The notes under the pieces: generated by a model | What the model saw: the letters and a program-made list of their open reading frames with translations, nothing else | What the model was told of the DNA's origin: nothing | Database searches by the model: none | Shown here: piece by piece, positions 15,084-22,590 of the stretch | Position numbering within the stretch: position 1 is the first letter of the stretch | Layout of the letters: each line of letters opens with the position of its first letter | From: an uncultured Eubacteriales bacterium | GTDB lineage: Bacteria; Bacillota; Clostridia; Oscillospirales; CAG-272 | Length of the DNA: 22,590 bases | Direction of reading: 5' to 3' | Assembly: GCA_905205065.1 (NCBI GenBank) | Contig: CAJLCI010000036.1 | Location: forward strand, 1-22,590 | Position numbers and translations under genes: made by a program

Positions 15084-15665
15084 TCAGGTACTAATCGACG
15101 CAGTTATCAGATCCCACAGCTCATCGCGCCCCATCCCCTTCAGAGAAGAGAACTCAACAACCCGGCCGTATTCGGTAAGAGCTGAAACGCTCTTGCCAAG
15201 TTCGGTTTTTCCGATTTTGTCGCATTTTGTTGCCGCAATAACATATGGTTTTTTCATACTCCGCAAAAAATCAAGCATAGTATAATCGTCTGACGTAGGA
15301 CCTGATTTTATATCGATAAGCTGAACAGTAAGAACAGGCTCCTGAGTTGCGTAATATCCGTCCCCGAGTTTTGACAAGCGTTTTCTCTCCTCCGGACTGC
15401 GCTTTGCAAATCCGTAACCTGGAAGATCAACAAAATACAGCTTTCCGTCAATACTGTAATAATTTACCGTGATGGTTTTTCCTGGCGTTGAACTCACTCT
15501 GGCAAGAGCGCGCCTGCCAAGCAAGGTATTTATAAGAGAACTTTTCCCGACATTTGAACGTCCTGAAAAAGCGACCTGAGGCAGTTCATCGCAAACAAAT
15601 TGCTGCGGTATTCCGGCTACTGCCGCAAGCGACAGATTATTAAGATTTAAATCAGATCTTGTCAT
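15084..15665 (-). CDS. engB: Ribosome biogenesis GTPase EngB (YsxC/YihA)
   Basis: This essential GTPase assists large ribosomal subunit assembly. In the 193-residue product all GTPase motifs are visible: G1 GRSNVGKSS (35-43), G2 around STPGKT (59-64), G3 DLPGYG (80-85), G4 TKCDK (146-150) and G5 SSLKG (173-177). I prefer the ATG at 15665; a TTG at 15683 would use up the GAAGGGA Shine-Dalgarno as coding sequence. It follows lon, as in Bacillus lonA-ysxC, with a 208-base gap filled partly by tandem repeats. Nothing unusual was seen in the protein. Confidence 0.96.
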   Translation of the reverse strand: MTRSDLNLNNLSLAAVAGIPQQFVCDELPQVAFSGRSNVGKSSLINTLLGRRALARVSSTPGKTITVNYYSIDGKLYFVDLPGYGFAKRSPEERKRLSKLGDGYYATQEPVLTVQLIDIKSGPTSDDYTMLDFLRSMKKPYVIAATKCDKIGKTELGKSVSALTEYGRVVEFSSLKGMGRDELWDLITASIST

Positions 15666-15769
15666 TTTCCAAAGTCCCTTCAATCAATTATTGTATACAT
15701 TATACAGAGCGGAAAATACAGCAAACAGACGCAACAAACGGACAGGCATAGCGACCACAAGCATAACAG

Positions 15770-15864
15770 CAGGCAAACATAACACAGACAAACATAATAG
15801 TAGATAGACATAACAACAGACAGACATAACAACAGACAAATTCAACAACAGATAAATTTATACA
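15770..15864. repeat. Degenerate 16-bp tandem repeat between lon and engB
   Basis: Six consecutive units of about 16 bases (15770, 15785, 15801, 15817, 15833, 15849) follow the pattern CAGACARACATAACAA on the plus strand; the first has 15 bases. Weaker versions continue left to about 15718. The unit at 15817-15832 fits the pattern best, and divergence grows towards both ends. The array ends 10 bases before the lon stop codon and lies in the lon-engB spacer. Units are adjacent with no spacers, so it is a minisatellite rather than a CRISPR array. Confidence 0.8.
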
Positions 15865-15873
15865 ATCAATATG

Positions 15874-18300
15874 TTAAATAAGCGCCTCCGCCAATACGTC
15901 TCCTATTCGAGAGCATGGTACAAAACGCAGCTTCTCTCTTACAATCGGATCTATATCGTCAAGATCACGTTCATTTTCCTTTGGTATAAGTACAGTTTTT
16001 ACACCTGTTTTATAAGCTGCAGCGGTTTTTTCACGAAGTCCTCCGATCGGAAGCACACGTCCGTGAAGTGTAATTTCTCCGGTCATGGCAATATCACGCC
16101 GTACTCTTCTTCCGGACAGCTCGCTTGCAAGTGCGGTTGCAATAGTCACTCCTGCAGAAGGCCCGTCCTTTGGAACGGCTCCTTCCGGAACATGAATATG
16201 AATATCTTTTGTTTTATAAAAATCCGGAGCTATAGAAAGCTGCTCTGCATGCGCTCTGATAAAGGTAACTGCGGCATGCGCAGACTCTTTCATGACATCT
16301 CCGAGCGAACCGGTAAGCTCAATTTTTCCCGTTCCCGGCATAGAAACAGCTTCAATATGAAGCAAATCTCCGCCTGCCTCTGTATATGCAAGCCCGTTTA
16401 CCTCCCCGATGTCGTCGTTGTTCTCAATGCTGTCCGGTATTATTTTCCGCGCTCCTAAAAATTCAGATAAGTTTTTTTTGCTTACCTTGATACATTCCCC
16501 GCCTTTTTTTCTGTCATTATCAGGCAAGGCTTTGTATTCGACTATTCTCTTCGCCGCCTTTCGGCAGATCGAAGCAATCTCTCTCTCAAGATTTCTGACT
16601 CCGGCCTCCGAAGTATAATAGTCAATAATTTCGTATATTGCATCATCTGAAAACTTAAGATTTTTTGCAGTCAGTCCGTGAAATTTGCGCTGTTTGGGAA
16701 TCAGATGATTTTTAGCAATCGATGACTTTTCGTGCCGAGTATACGTATGAAGCTCAATAACCTCCATACGGTCAAGAAGCGGTCTCGGTATTGTATCTAC
16801 CGTATTTGCCGTAGCGATAAACATGCAGCCGCTGAGATCTACCGGAAGCTCGACAAAGTGATCTCTAAACGCCTTATTTTGCTCGCGGTCAAGAACCTCA
16901 AGCATTGCCGACGCAGGATCTCCGTGGGCATCATGTGTAAGCTTATCTATTTCATCAAGAAGCACCAACGGATTGCACACTCCGGACTGAGTAACAGCCG
17001 TTATTATACGGCCCGGCATCGATCCTATATAAGTTTTGCGGTGACCTCGTATTTCGGCCTCATCGCGTATTCCTCCCAGCGAAACACGTACATATTTTCT
17101 CTTCATAGAATCTGCAATTGATTTTGCAACCGATGTTTTTCCTGTACCGGGAGGTCCGACAAGACAGATAATCTGATGCCTCAGTTCCGGATTTAACTGC
17201 TTAACCGCCAAATACTCAATAATTCTATCCTTGACTTTTTCAAGCCCGTCATGATCCCGGTCAAGAATTTTTCTTGCTGATTCTATATCAATACGATCCT
17301 TGGTTTTTTTATTCCACGGAATTTCAAGACATATATCAAGATAATTCCGAAGCACTCCGGCCTCAGCCGAGTTATACGGAGTCTTGGCAAGCTTCTTTGT
17401 CTCCTTTATTAGCTTATCCTCAACCTCCTGCGGAAGCTTTGCAACAGCAATTTTCTCCATGTATTCAGAGATTTCCGAGTCGTCTTCATCATAGAATCCA
17501 CCGGAAATATCAGAATCACGGGCAGCTTCCCCAAGCTCGGACTGAATCATCTTCAACTGTTCACGCAGATAATATTCCCGCTGGCTTTTTTCTATATGAG
17601 CATGAACCTTTTCCCTGATGTCCATTCCCGTTTTGACGATTTCACCCTCGCGGGCAAGAATAAACGCTAATCTTCGAACGCGCTCGGCCGGATCAAATTG
17701 TTCAAGCACTTCCTGCTTGTCTCTTATATCGACAAGCGCGTTACACGCTATAAAATCGCAGAGAAGTCCGGGAGCAGTAATTGACCGAACAGAGAGCAAA
17801 AGATCACTCGACAACTTAGGAAGTCTTTCTGAAAATTCATCAAAAAAGTTACGCAAAGCATAAACCTGCGCTTCAATCTCGGGATCACCCATGCTTTCCA
17901 GTTTTATAGATTTATTGAAAACAGTTGCCATCGGTATGTTCTGGTCGTCCGTGTCAAGTAAAATCATCTCCGCACGGCTTATACCCTCTACCACAACTCG
18001 CGCATTGTCGTCACGGAATTTTACAAGCTGCTTAATGAACGCTGTGCAGCCAATCCTATAAACATCTTTTTCCTGAATTAACGTATCCGAGCTTGCTGCA
18101 GAAACTACAGCTCCAGAATCATCGAATTTTCTAAGTACAAAGAAAGCCTCTCCGTCACCGTTGCTCGCCCTTTCGCAGGCTTCAACAGCCTGCTTTGACG
18201 TCAGCTCCACACTGATCGGAATCGCAGGAAAGATCACAACACCGTCAAGCGGAACCAATGGAAGTATCTGTTTCTTTATTTTTTCAGTGTATTTCGGCAT
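15874..18300 (-). CDS. lon: ATP-dependent protease Lon (LonA)
   Basis: Lon unfolds and degrades damaged and selected regulatory proteins in the cytoplasm. The 808-residue protein has the complete LonA layout. The N-terminal substrate domain starts ILPLVPLDGVVIFP. A helical region contains REYYLREQLKMIQSELGE. The AAA+ module has Walker A GPPGTGKT at 382-389 and LLDEIDKL as Walker B. The C-terminal protease has the catalytic dyad Ser715 (KDGPSAGV) and Lys758 (GGLREKTAAA), 43 residues apart as in E. coli. The ATG has an AAAGGA Shine-Dalgarno. A strong promoter lies about 170 bases upstream. No CIRCE or clear CtsR site was found in the 5' region. engB follows on the same strand. Confidence 0.97.
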   Translation of the reverse strand: MPKYTEKIKKQILPLVPLDGVVIFPAIPISVELTSKQAVEACERASNGDGEAFFVLRKFDDSGAVVSAASSDTLIQEKDVYRIGCTAFIKQLVKFRDDNARVVVEGISRAEMILLDTDDQNIPMATVFNKSIKLESMGDPEIEAQVYALRNFFDEFSERLPKLSSDLLLSVRSITAPGLLCDFIACNALVDIRDKQEVLEQFDPAERVRRLAFILAREGEIVKTGMDIREKVHAHIEKSQREYYLREQLKMIQSELGEAARDSDISGGFYDEDDSEISEYMEKIAVAKLPQEVEDKLIKETKKLAKTPYNSAEAGVLRNYLDICLEIPWNKKTKDRIDIESARKILDRDHDGLEKVKDRIIEYLAVKQLNPELRHQIICLVGPPGTGKTSVAKSIADSMKRKYVRVSLGGIRDEAEIRGHRKTYIGSMPGRIITAVTQSGVCNPLVLLDEIDKLTHDAHGDPASAMLEVLDREQNKAFRDHFVELPVDLSGCMFIATANTVDTIPRPLLDRMEVIELHTYTRHEKSSIAKNHLIPKQRKFHGLTAKNLKFSDDAIYEIIDYYTSEAGVRNLEREIASICRKAAKRIVEYKALPDNDRKKGGECIKVSKKNLSEFLGARKIIPDSIENNDDIGEVNGLAYTEAGGDLLHIEAVSMPGTGKIELTGSLGDVMKESAHAAVTFIRAHAEQLSIAPDFYKTKDIHIHVPEGAVPKDGPSAGVTIATALASELSGRRVRRDIAMTGEITLHGRVLPIGGLREKTAAAYKTGVKTVLIPKENERDLDDIDPIVREKLRFVPCSRIGDVLAEALI

Positions 18301-18469
18301 GATTTATTCCTTTTGTTTCTTATCAAGAAGTATCAGCACCGTAAAGGCGCTTTTATTTATTTGTTTTTATATTTGTTTTTAATTTAACCAATATAGCTTT
18401 CAGCTGACTGCTGACGTATTTTGTTCCCAATCGGCAAAGATGAAAATAGCAATTATATGGTATCATAAT

Positions 18470-18498
18470 ATTATATCATGTCATTTGCAATACGTCAA
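18470..18498 (-). promoter_or_regulatory. Promoter of lon
   Basis: On the minus strand TTGACG (18498-18493) and TATAAT (18475-18470) are 17 bases apart, with a TG just before the -10. This is close to the sigma-A consensus. The transcript would start near 18463, leaving a leader of about 165 bases before the lon ATG. Confidence 0.8.
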
Positions 18499-18581
18499 AT
18501 ATTATTTGATAAAAAAATTGTTAACACCGATAATTATAAAAGCGTGAAAATATTACAAAATAAAAAGTTTACATTAATATC

Positions 18582-18610
18582 TTTACAAAACAGAGCAAAA
18601 GTGATAGAAT
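18582..18610 (+). promoter_or_regulatory. Promoter of nifJ
   Basis: TTTACA (18582-18587) and TAGAAT (18605-18610) are 17 bases apart, and A-rich DNA lies upstream. The leader would be about 35 bases and contains AGGAGG at 18632-18637. That site lies 13 bases from the ATG at 18651, longer than usual, but no closer in-frame start exists. Confidence 0.75.
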
Positions 18611-18650
18611 ATTTAATAATTGAAAACATTTAGGAGGATATATAATATCT

Positions 18651-21600
18651 ATGGCTGTCAATAAAATTTCACGTAAGAAGCTGTCCATGGACGGCAACAC
18701 TGCGGCGGCGCATGCATCATATGCGTTTACCGAAGTGGCTGCCATCTATCCTATCACGCCTTCAAGTCCCATGGCGGAACAGGTTGATACATGGAGTGCT
18801 ACCGATAAAAATGTCGCCGGAGAACCGGCAAAAAATATTTTCGGAGATAAAGTAAAGGTTGTAGAAATGCAGTCTGAGGCAGGTGCTGCGGGCGCCGTAC
18901 ACGGCAGCCTTGCAGCAGGTGCGCTTACAACTACTTTTACCGCTTCTCAGGGACTTCTTTTAATGATTCCTAATCTTTATAAAATTGCCGGTGAGCTTTT
19001 GCCAGGAGTAATTCACGTGTCTGCTCGTACAGTCGCGTATCATGCTCTTAACATTTTCGGAGATCATTCCGACGTCTATGCATGCCGCCAGACAGGCTGC
19101 GCTATGCTCGCAGAATCAAATCCGCAGGAAATCATGGACCTCGCCGCAGTTGCGCATCTTTCCGCAATCAAAGGACGTGTTCCCTTTATAAACTTCTTTG
19201 ATGGATTCCGCACATCTCACGAAATTCAGAAAATTGAAGTCTGGGACTATGCAGATCTCAAAGACATGGTAGATATGGACGCCGTACGTGCTTTCAGAAA
19301 GCGCGCTCTTAACCCTGAGCATCCGGTTCTTCGCGGTTCAGCCGAAAATGGAGATATATTCTTCCAGCACCGCGAGGCATGCAATCAGTATTACGAAGCT
19401 CTTCCCGCAATCGTTGAAGACTACATGAACAAAGTAAACGAGAAAATAGGAACAGACTATAAGCTCTTTAATTACTATGGCGCGCCCGATGCCGACCGCG
19501 TAATTGTTGCAATGGGTTCCATCTGTGATGTGGCTGAAGAAGTCATAGACTATATGAATGCAAACGGCGAAAAGGTCGGTCTGATAAAAGTACGCCTTTA
19601 CCGTCCTTTCTGCGGCGAAAAGCTGGTTGCTGCCATTCCTTCAACCTGTAAAAAAATCGCAGTGCTTGACCGCACAAAAGAGCCCGGCGCGATAGGAGAT
19701 CCGCTTTATCTCGACGTAGTTGCTTCGCTGGCAGAGCAGGGAATTTCCGATATTAAAGTTGTCGGCGGACGTTACGGTCTGGGCTCAAAGGATACTCCTC
19801 CCCAGAGCGTATTCGCCGTATATGAAAACCTGAACAGTGAAAAACCGAAACATAATTTTACAATCGGAATTGTAGACGATGTAACAGGACATTCGCTTCC
19901 TGAACATACCGCACCCGATACATCAGCTCCCGGCACAATAAGCTGTAAGTTCTGGGGACTCGGAGGAGACGGAACCGTCGGCGCAAATAAAAACTCAATT
20001 AAGATCATCGGCGACCACACGGACAAGTATATTCAGGCATATTTCCAGTACGATTCAAAGAAAACGGGTGGTATTACAATTTCTCATCTGCGTTTCGGAG
20101 ATCATCCCATTAAAAGTTCGTACTATGTTACAAAGGCAGATTTTGTCGCATGTCACAATCCGTCTTATATTCTTTCCGGATATAAAATTGTCAACGATGT
20201 AAAACCCGGAGGTACATTCCTTCTTAACTGTCAGTGGGACGCTGAAGCTCTGGACAAGCATCTTCCCGCAGAAGTGAAAAACTATATTGCAAATAATAAC
20301 ATTCAGTTCTATACCGTTGACGCAATCAATCTCTGCAAAAAAATCGGCATGGGCAAGCGTACAAATACTACTCTTCAGTCCGCTTTCTTCGCGCTTGCAA
20401 ATATTATTCCTATCGACAAGGCAATCGAATACATGAAGTATATGGCTAAAAAGTCATATCTCAAAAAAGGCGAAGCGGTTGTTGAAATGAACTACAAGGC
20501 CATTGAAGCCGGTGTAAACGCACTCGTCAAAATAGATGTTCCGGAAAGCTGGAAAAACTCTGAGAGCAGCGAAAAGCCTCTTGAAATTACCGGCAAGCGT
20601 CCTGAGCTTGTTTCCTTTGTTAAGAACATAGTAAAACCTGTTTCGGTAATGCAGGGAGACAGTTTGCCTGTTTCAGTATTTACCGGCGACCTTGCCGACG
20701 GAACAATGCCTCAGGGAGCGGCTGCATACGAGAAGCGCGGAGTTGCAGTGGACGTACCGGTTTGGCATCCTGAAAACTGCATTCAGTGTAACAGATGTTC
20801 TTTTGTATGTCCTCACGCTACAATCCGTCCGTTTGCTATGAACGCCGAAGAAGCCGCTGCAGCGCCGGAATCAACAAAATTTACAGCAAAAATGATCGGA
20901 AAAGGCTGCGAAAACTATAAATTTACCGTTGCCATCTCTCCTCTCGACTGCATGGGATGCGGACTTTGTGTACATGTATGTCCTACAAAGCCCGAAAAGA
21001 GAGCTCTTGAAATGGTATCCCAGGAAAGCCAGATCGATCAGCAGGCCGCCTTCAATTACGCAGTTGACAACGTATCTGAGAAAAAGGATCTTCCGTTTGC
21101 TCCTACCTCACTCAAAGGCAGTCAATTTAAGCAGCCGCTTCTCGAGTTCTCCGGCTCCTGCGCAGGATGTGCCGAAACTTCGTACGCACGTCTTATAACC
21201 CAGCTATTCGGAGAAAACATGTATATCTCCAATGCAACAGGATGCTCATCAATCTGGGGCGGTTCAGCTCCCGCAACTCCGTATACCGTTAATAAGGAGA
21301 GCGGACACGGACCGGCATGGGCAAACTCATTGTTTGAAGACAACGCCGAACACGGTTTTGGTATCTATATCGGACAGAAGGCAATTCGCGACCGCTTGAT
21401 CGGTTATGTAGAACAGCTTAAGGAAGAGGTCTCGGAAGATAAAAAACCCGTCTTTGAAGCATTCCTCAATTCAAAAGACGACAGCAAGACAAATAAAGAG
21501 GCTGCCGCAGACCTTATCGCAGCTCTTGAAAACTGCAGCTGCAGCAATCCTCTAAAGGACGCTATTCTTGCGGAAAAGGATTATCTTGCGAAAAAATCCG

Positions 21601-22259
21601 TATGGATTTTCGGAGGAGACGGCTGGGCTTATGATATTGGCTTTGGCGGTCTTGACCACGTAATTGCATCCGGTGAAGACGTTAACATCATGGTATTTGA
21701 TACCGAAGTGTATTCCAATACCGGTGGACAAGCGTCCAAAGCCTCCCAGATCGGTCAGGTTGCACAGTTTGCCGCGGCAGGAAAGTCAATTGCAAAGAAA
21801 AATCTTGCTGAAATCGCTATGAGCTATGGGTATGTTTATGTCGCTCAGATAGCCATGGGAGCGGATATGGATCAAACTCTTAAAGCATTGGCTGAAGCCG
21901 AAGCATATCACGGTCCTTCGATTATAATAGGTTATTCTCCCTGTGAAATGCATGGAGTCAAAGGCGGTATGACCAACTGTCAGCTTGAAATTAAACGTGC
22001 TGTCGAAGCTGGTTACTGGCAGATGTTCCGTTACAATCCTGCGGCTGTAGCAGAAGGAAAAAATCCGCTTACCATTGATTCCAAGGAACCCACGGCAGAT
22101 TACATTGATTTTATAAAGAGCGAGACACGTTACAGCCGTCTTGCACAGTCTTTCCCTGAAAAAGCCGAGAAGCTTTTTGCTGAAGCTGCCGAGGCTGCAA
22201 AGGCTAAATATGCACGCTTGGTTAAGCAAAAAGAAATGTATGAACCCGAACAAAAATAA
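18651..22259 (+). CDS. nifJ: Pyruvate:ferredoxin (flavodoxin) oxidoreductase
   Basis: This enzyme splits pyruvate with coenzyme A into acetyl-CoA, CO2 and reduced ferredoxin, the central step of anaerobic fermentation. The 1202-residue chain is the single-subunit fused type. It starts with the pyruvate-binding domain (SMDGNTAAAHASYAFTEVAA, YPITPSSPMAEQ). Two ferredoxin-type [4Fe-4S] motifs follow: Cys710, 713, 716, 720 and Cys767, 770, 773, 777. A third, proximal cluster is indicated by CAGCAETSYARL, ATGCSS and the late Cys in YSPCEMHGVKGG. The thiamine pyrophosphate motif is GDGWAYDIG (GDG at 989-991) ending in YSNTGGQASK. It stands alone, with its own promoter and terminator, fitting high expression. 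The reverse, pyruvate-making reaction is possible in some anaerobes and cannot be told apart here. Confidence 0.97.
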   Translation: MAVNKISRKKLSMDGNTAAAHASYAFTEVAAIYPITPSSPMAEQVDTWSATDKNVAGEPAKNIFGDKVKVVEMQSEAGAAGAVHGSLAAGALTTTFTASQGLLLMIPNLYKIAGELLPGVIHVSARTVAYHALNIFGDHSDVYACRQTGCAMLAESNPQEIMDLAAVAHLSAIKGRVPFINFFDGFRTSHEIQKIEVWDYADLKDMVDMDAVRAFRKRALNPEHPVLRGSAENGDIFFQHREACNQYYEALPAIVEDYMNKVNEKIGTDYKLFNYYGAPDADRVIVAMGSICDVAEEVIDYMNANGEKVGLIKVRLYRPFCGEKLVAAIPSTCKKIAVLDRTKEPGAIGDPLYLDVVASLAEQGISDIKVVGGRYGLGSKDTPPQSVFAVYENLNSEKPKHNFTIGIVDDVTGHSLPEHTAPDTSAPGTISCKFWGLGGDGTVGANKNSIKIIGDHTDKYIQAYFQYDSKKTGGITISHLRFGDHPIKSSYYVTKADFVACHNPSYILSGYKIVNDVKPGGTFLLNCQWDAEALDKHLPAEVKNYIANNNIQFYTVDAINLCKKIGMGKRTNTTLQSAFFALANIIPIDKAIEYMKYMAKKSYLKKGEAVVEMNYKAIEAGVNALVKIDVPESWKNSESSEKPLEITGKRPELVSFVKNIVKPVSVMQGDSLPVSVFTGDLADGTMPQGAAAYEKRGVAVDVPVWHPENCIQCNRCSFVCPHATIRPFAMNAEEAAAAPESTKFTAKMIGKGCENYKFTVAISPLDCMGCGLCVHVCPTKPEKRALEMVSQESQIDQQAAFNYAVDNVSEKKDLPFAPTSLKGSQFKQPLLEFSGSCAGCAETSYARLITQLFGENMYISNATGCSSIWGGSAPATPYTVNKESGHGPAWANSLFEDNAEHGFGIYIGQKAIRDRLIGYVEQLKEEVSEDKKPVFEAFLNSKDDSKTNKEAAADLIAALENCSCSNPLKDAILAEKDYLAKKSVWIFGGDGWAYDIGFGGLDHVIASGEDVNIMVFDTEVYSNTGGQASKASQIGQVAQFAAAGKSIAKKNLAEIAMSYGYVYVAQIAMGADMDQTLKALAEAEAYHGPSIIIGYSPCEMHGVKGGMTNCQLEIKRAVEAGYWQMFRYNPAAVAEGKNPLTIDSKEPTADYIDFIKSETRYSRLAQSFPEKAEKLFAEAAEAAKAKYARLVKQKEMYEPEQK

Positions 22260-22278
22260 ATAATATATCTATGATACG

Positions 22279-22320
22279 AAAAAGCTGCTGCAAATAATTT
22301 AATTTGCAGCAGCTTTTTCA
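22279..22320 (+). terminator. Terminator of nifJ
   Basis: A perfect 17-bp stem (22279-22295 with 22302-22318) encloses a 6-base loop; the right arm ends in five T. It lies 20 bases after the stop codon. The arm start AAAAAGCTGC is the same as in the terminator at 5610. Confidence 0.9.
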
Positions 22321-22400
22321 GTGCATATCACGCCGTAATAGAATTTAAACAAAGCTATGGGTGTTAAAACGGCAGATTATAACTCCGGCAAAAAAGTTTT

Positions 22401-22424
22401 CTTTTACTGTCTCTTTTACTGTCC
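22401..22424. repeat. 12-bp tandem duplication
   Basis: CTTTTACTGTCT is followed at once by CTTTTACTGTCC, with one mismatch. It lies about 87 bases upstream of the promoter at 22511. It could be a simple slippage duplication or a paired protein-binding site. Confidence 0.5.
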
Positions 22425-22510
22425 TCCAAGTCGTAAGATATATTTTGAAACTATAAATATTTCTTTTACAATATATTAGTATACAGGCAAATTCTTCACT
22501 CTAATTCCGC

Positions 22511-22539
22511 TTGACGGCGTATACCATTCATGGTATAAT
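22511..22539 (+). promoter_or_regulatory. Strong promoter before the second hairpin element
   Basis: TTGACG (22511-22516) and TATAAT (22534-22539) are 17 bases apart. The 15 bases TTCATGGTATAATAT around the -10 are identical to those at 5733-5747. An unknown RNA or gene beyond the right edge is the target. Confidence 0.8.
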
Positions 22540-22541
22540 AT

Positions 22542-22590
22542 CTTAAAGCTAAACGCTTTAAGATGCAAGTTTCGTTTCGCTGTTAAAACA
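22542..22590 (+). repeat. Copy 2 of the dispersed hairpin element, truncated by window end
   Basis: These bases match 5872-5920 at 39 of 49 positions without gaps. ATCTTAAAGC (22540-22549) pairs with GCTTTAAGAT (22555-22564) around a TAAAC loop, a longer stem than in copy 1. CGCTGTTAAAACA at the very end is the start of a second hairpin whose right arm would lie outside the window. Confidence 0.65.

Larger units (their letters stand above)
18301..18650. other. Divergent control region between lon and nifJ
   Basis: This 350-base AT-rich region contains one sigma-A promoter for each gene, their start regions, and no evident gene. The lon leader is about 165 bases. I see no convincing operator; a weak Rex-like sequence lies at 18542-18559. 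Confidence 0.7.
22260..22590. other. Region after nifJ, cut by the window end
   Basis: This 331-base stretch has no visible gene. It holds the nifJ terminator, a 12-bp tandem duplication (22401-22424), a strong plus-strand promoter (22511-22539), and a copy of the hairpin element that continues past the window edge. Confidence 0.6.

Noticed and set aside
15770..15864. Repeat array as a possible CRISPR
   Set aside because: Units of 16 bases are directly adjacent with no unique spacers, and no cas gene is nearby.
15871..16458. 195-codon plus-strand frame opposite the end of lon
   Set aside because: It is Cys/Ser/Arg-rich without a domain, has no ribosome binding site, and overlaps catalytic Lon sequence. 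It is an antisense shadow.
18542..18559. Rex-like redox operator upstream of nifJ (GCGTGAA-AATA-TTACAAA)
   Set aside because: Only about 10 of 14 half-site positions fit the common consensus, and it lies upstream of the -35 rather than over the promoter, so it is too weak to call.
21786..22253. 155-codon minus-strand frame opposite the end of nifJ
   Set aside because: No family features, full overlap with a conserved enzyme region, and no promoter or ribosome binding site noticed.

Overview
The window looks like chromosomal DNA from an anaerobic, endospore-forming member of the Clostridia (Bacillota). The signs are a pyruvate:ferredoxin oxidoreductase, a GerW/YtfJ sporulation protein, scpA-scpB followed by DUF2953, gerW and a D,D-carboxypeptidase, a lon-engB pair, AT-rich intergenic DNA, purine-rich ribosome binding sites and near-consensus sigma-A promoters. 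I see no transposase, phage gene, CRISPR array, tRNA or rRNA gene. All 16 genes appear intact.

Left (1-5660): a gene-poor AT-rich stretch carries a perfect-consensus promoter pointing out of the window on the minus strand. It is followed by a plus-strand potassium cluster: a short KdpD-type sensor kinase, a KdpE-type regulator, a KtrB/TrkH channel subunit, a KtrA/TrkA RCK subunit and a DUF368 membrane protein. A 20-bp-stem terminator ends the cluster. No kdpFABC pump is present.

Middle (5661-9113): a promoter opens a roughly 180-nt region with several potential hairpins and a terminator-like end. ftsK/spoIIIE follows and ends at a terminator shared with the converging minus-strand genes. Part of the hairpin region recurs, again with a strong promoter carrying the same -10 surroundings, at the extreme right edge of the window. 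This is the most unusual signal here.

Minus-strand block (9114-18300), in transcription order: lon, engB, a site-2-type metalloprotease, scpA, scpB, a DUF2953 gene, gerW, a D-Ala-D-Ala carboxypeptidase and rluB. It joins protein quality control, ribosome assembly, chromosome condensation, spore germination and cell-wall trimming, a neighbourhood familiar from spore-formers. A degenerate 16-bp tandem repeat lies between lon and engB.

Right (18301-22590): lon and nifJ diverge from a 350-bp region with one recognisable promoter each. nifJ encodes a full-length pyruvate:ferredoxin oxidoreductase and ends at a strong terminator. Beyond it lies a promoter with the second copy of the hairpin element, cut by the window edge.
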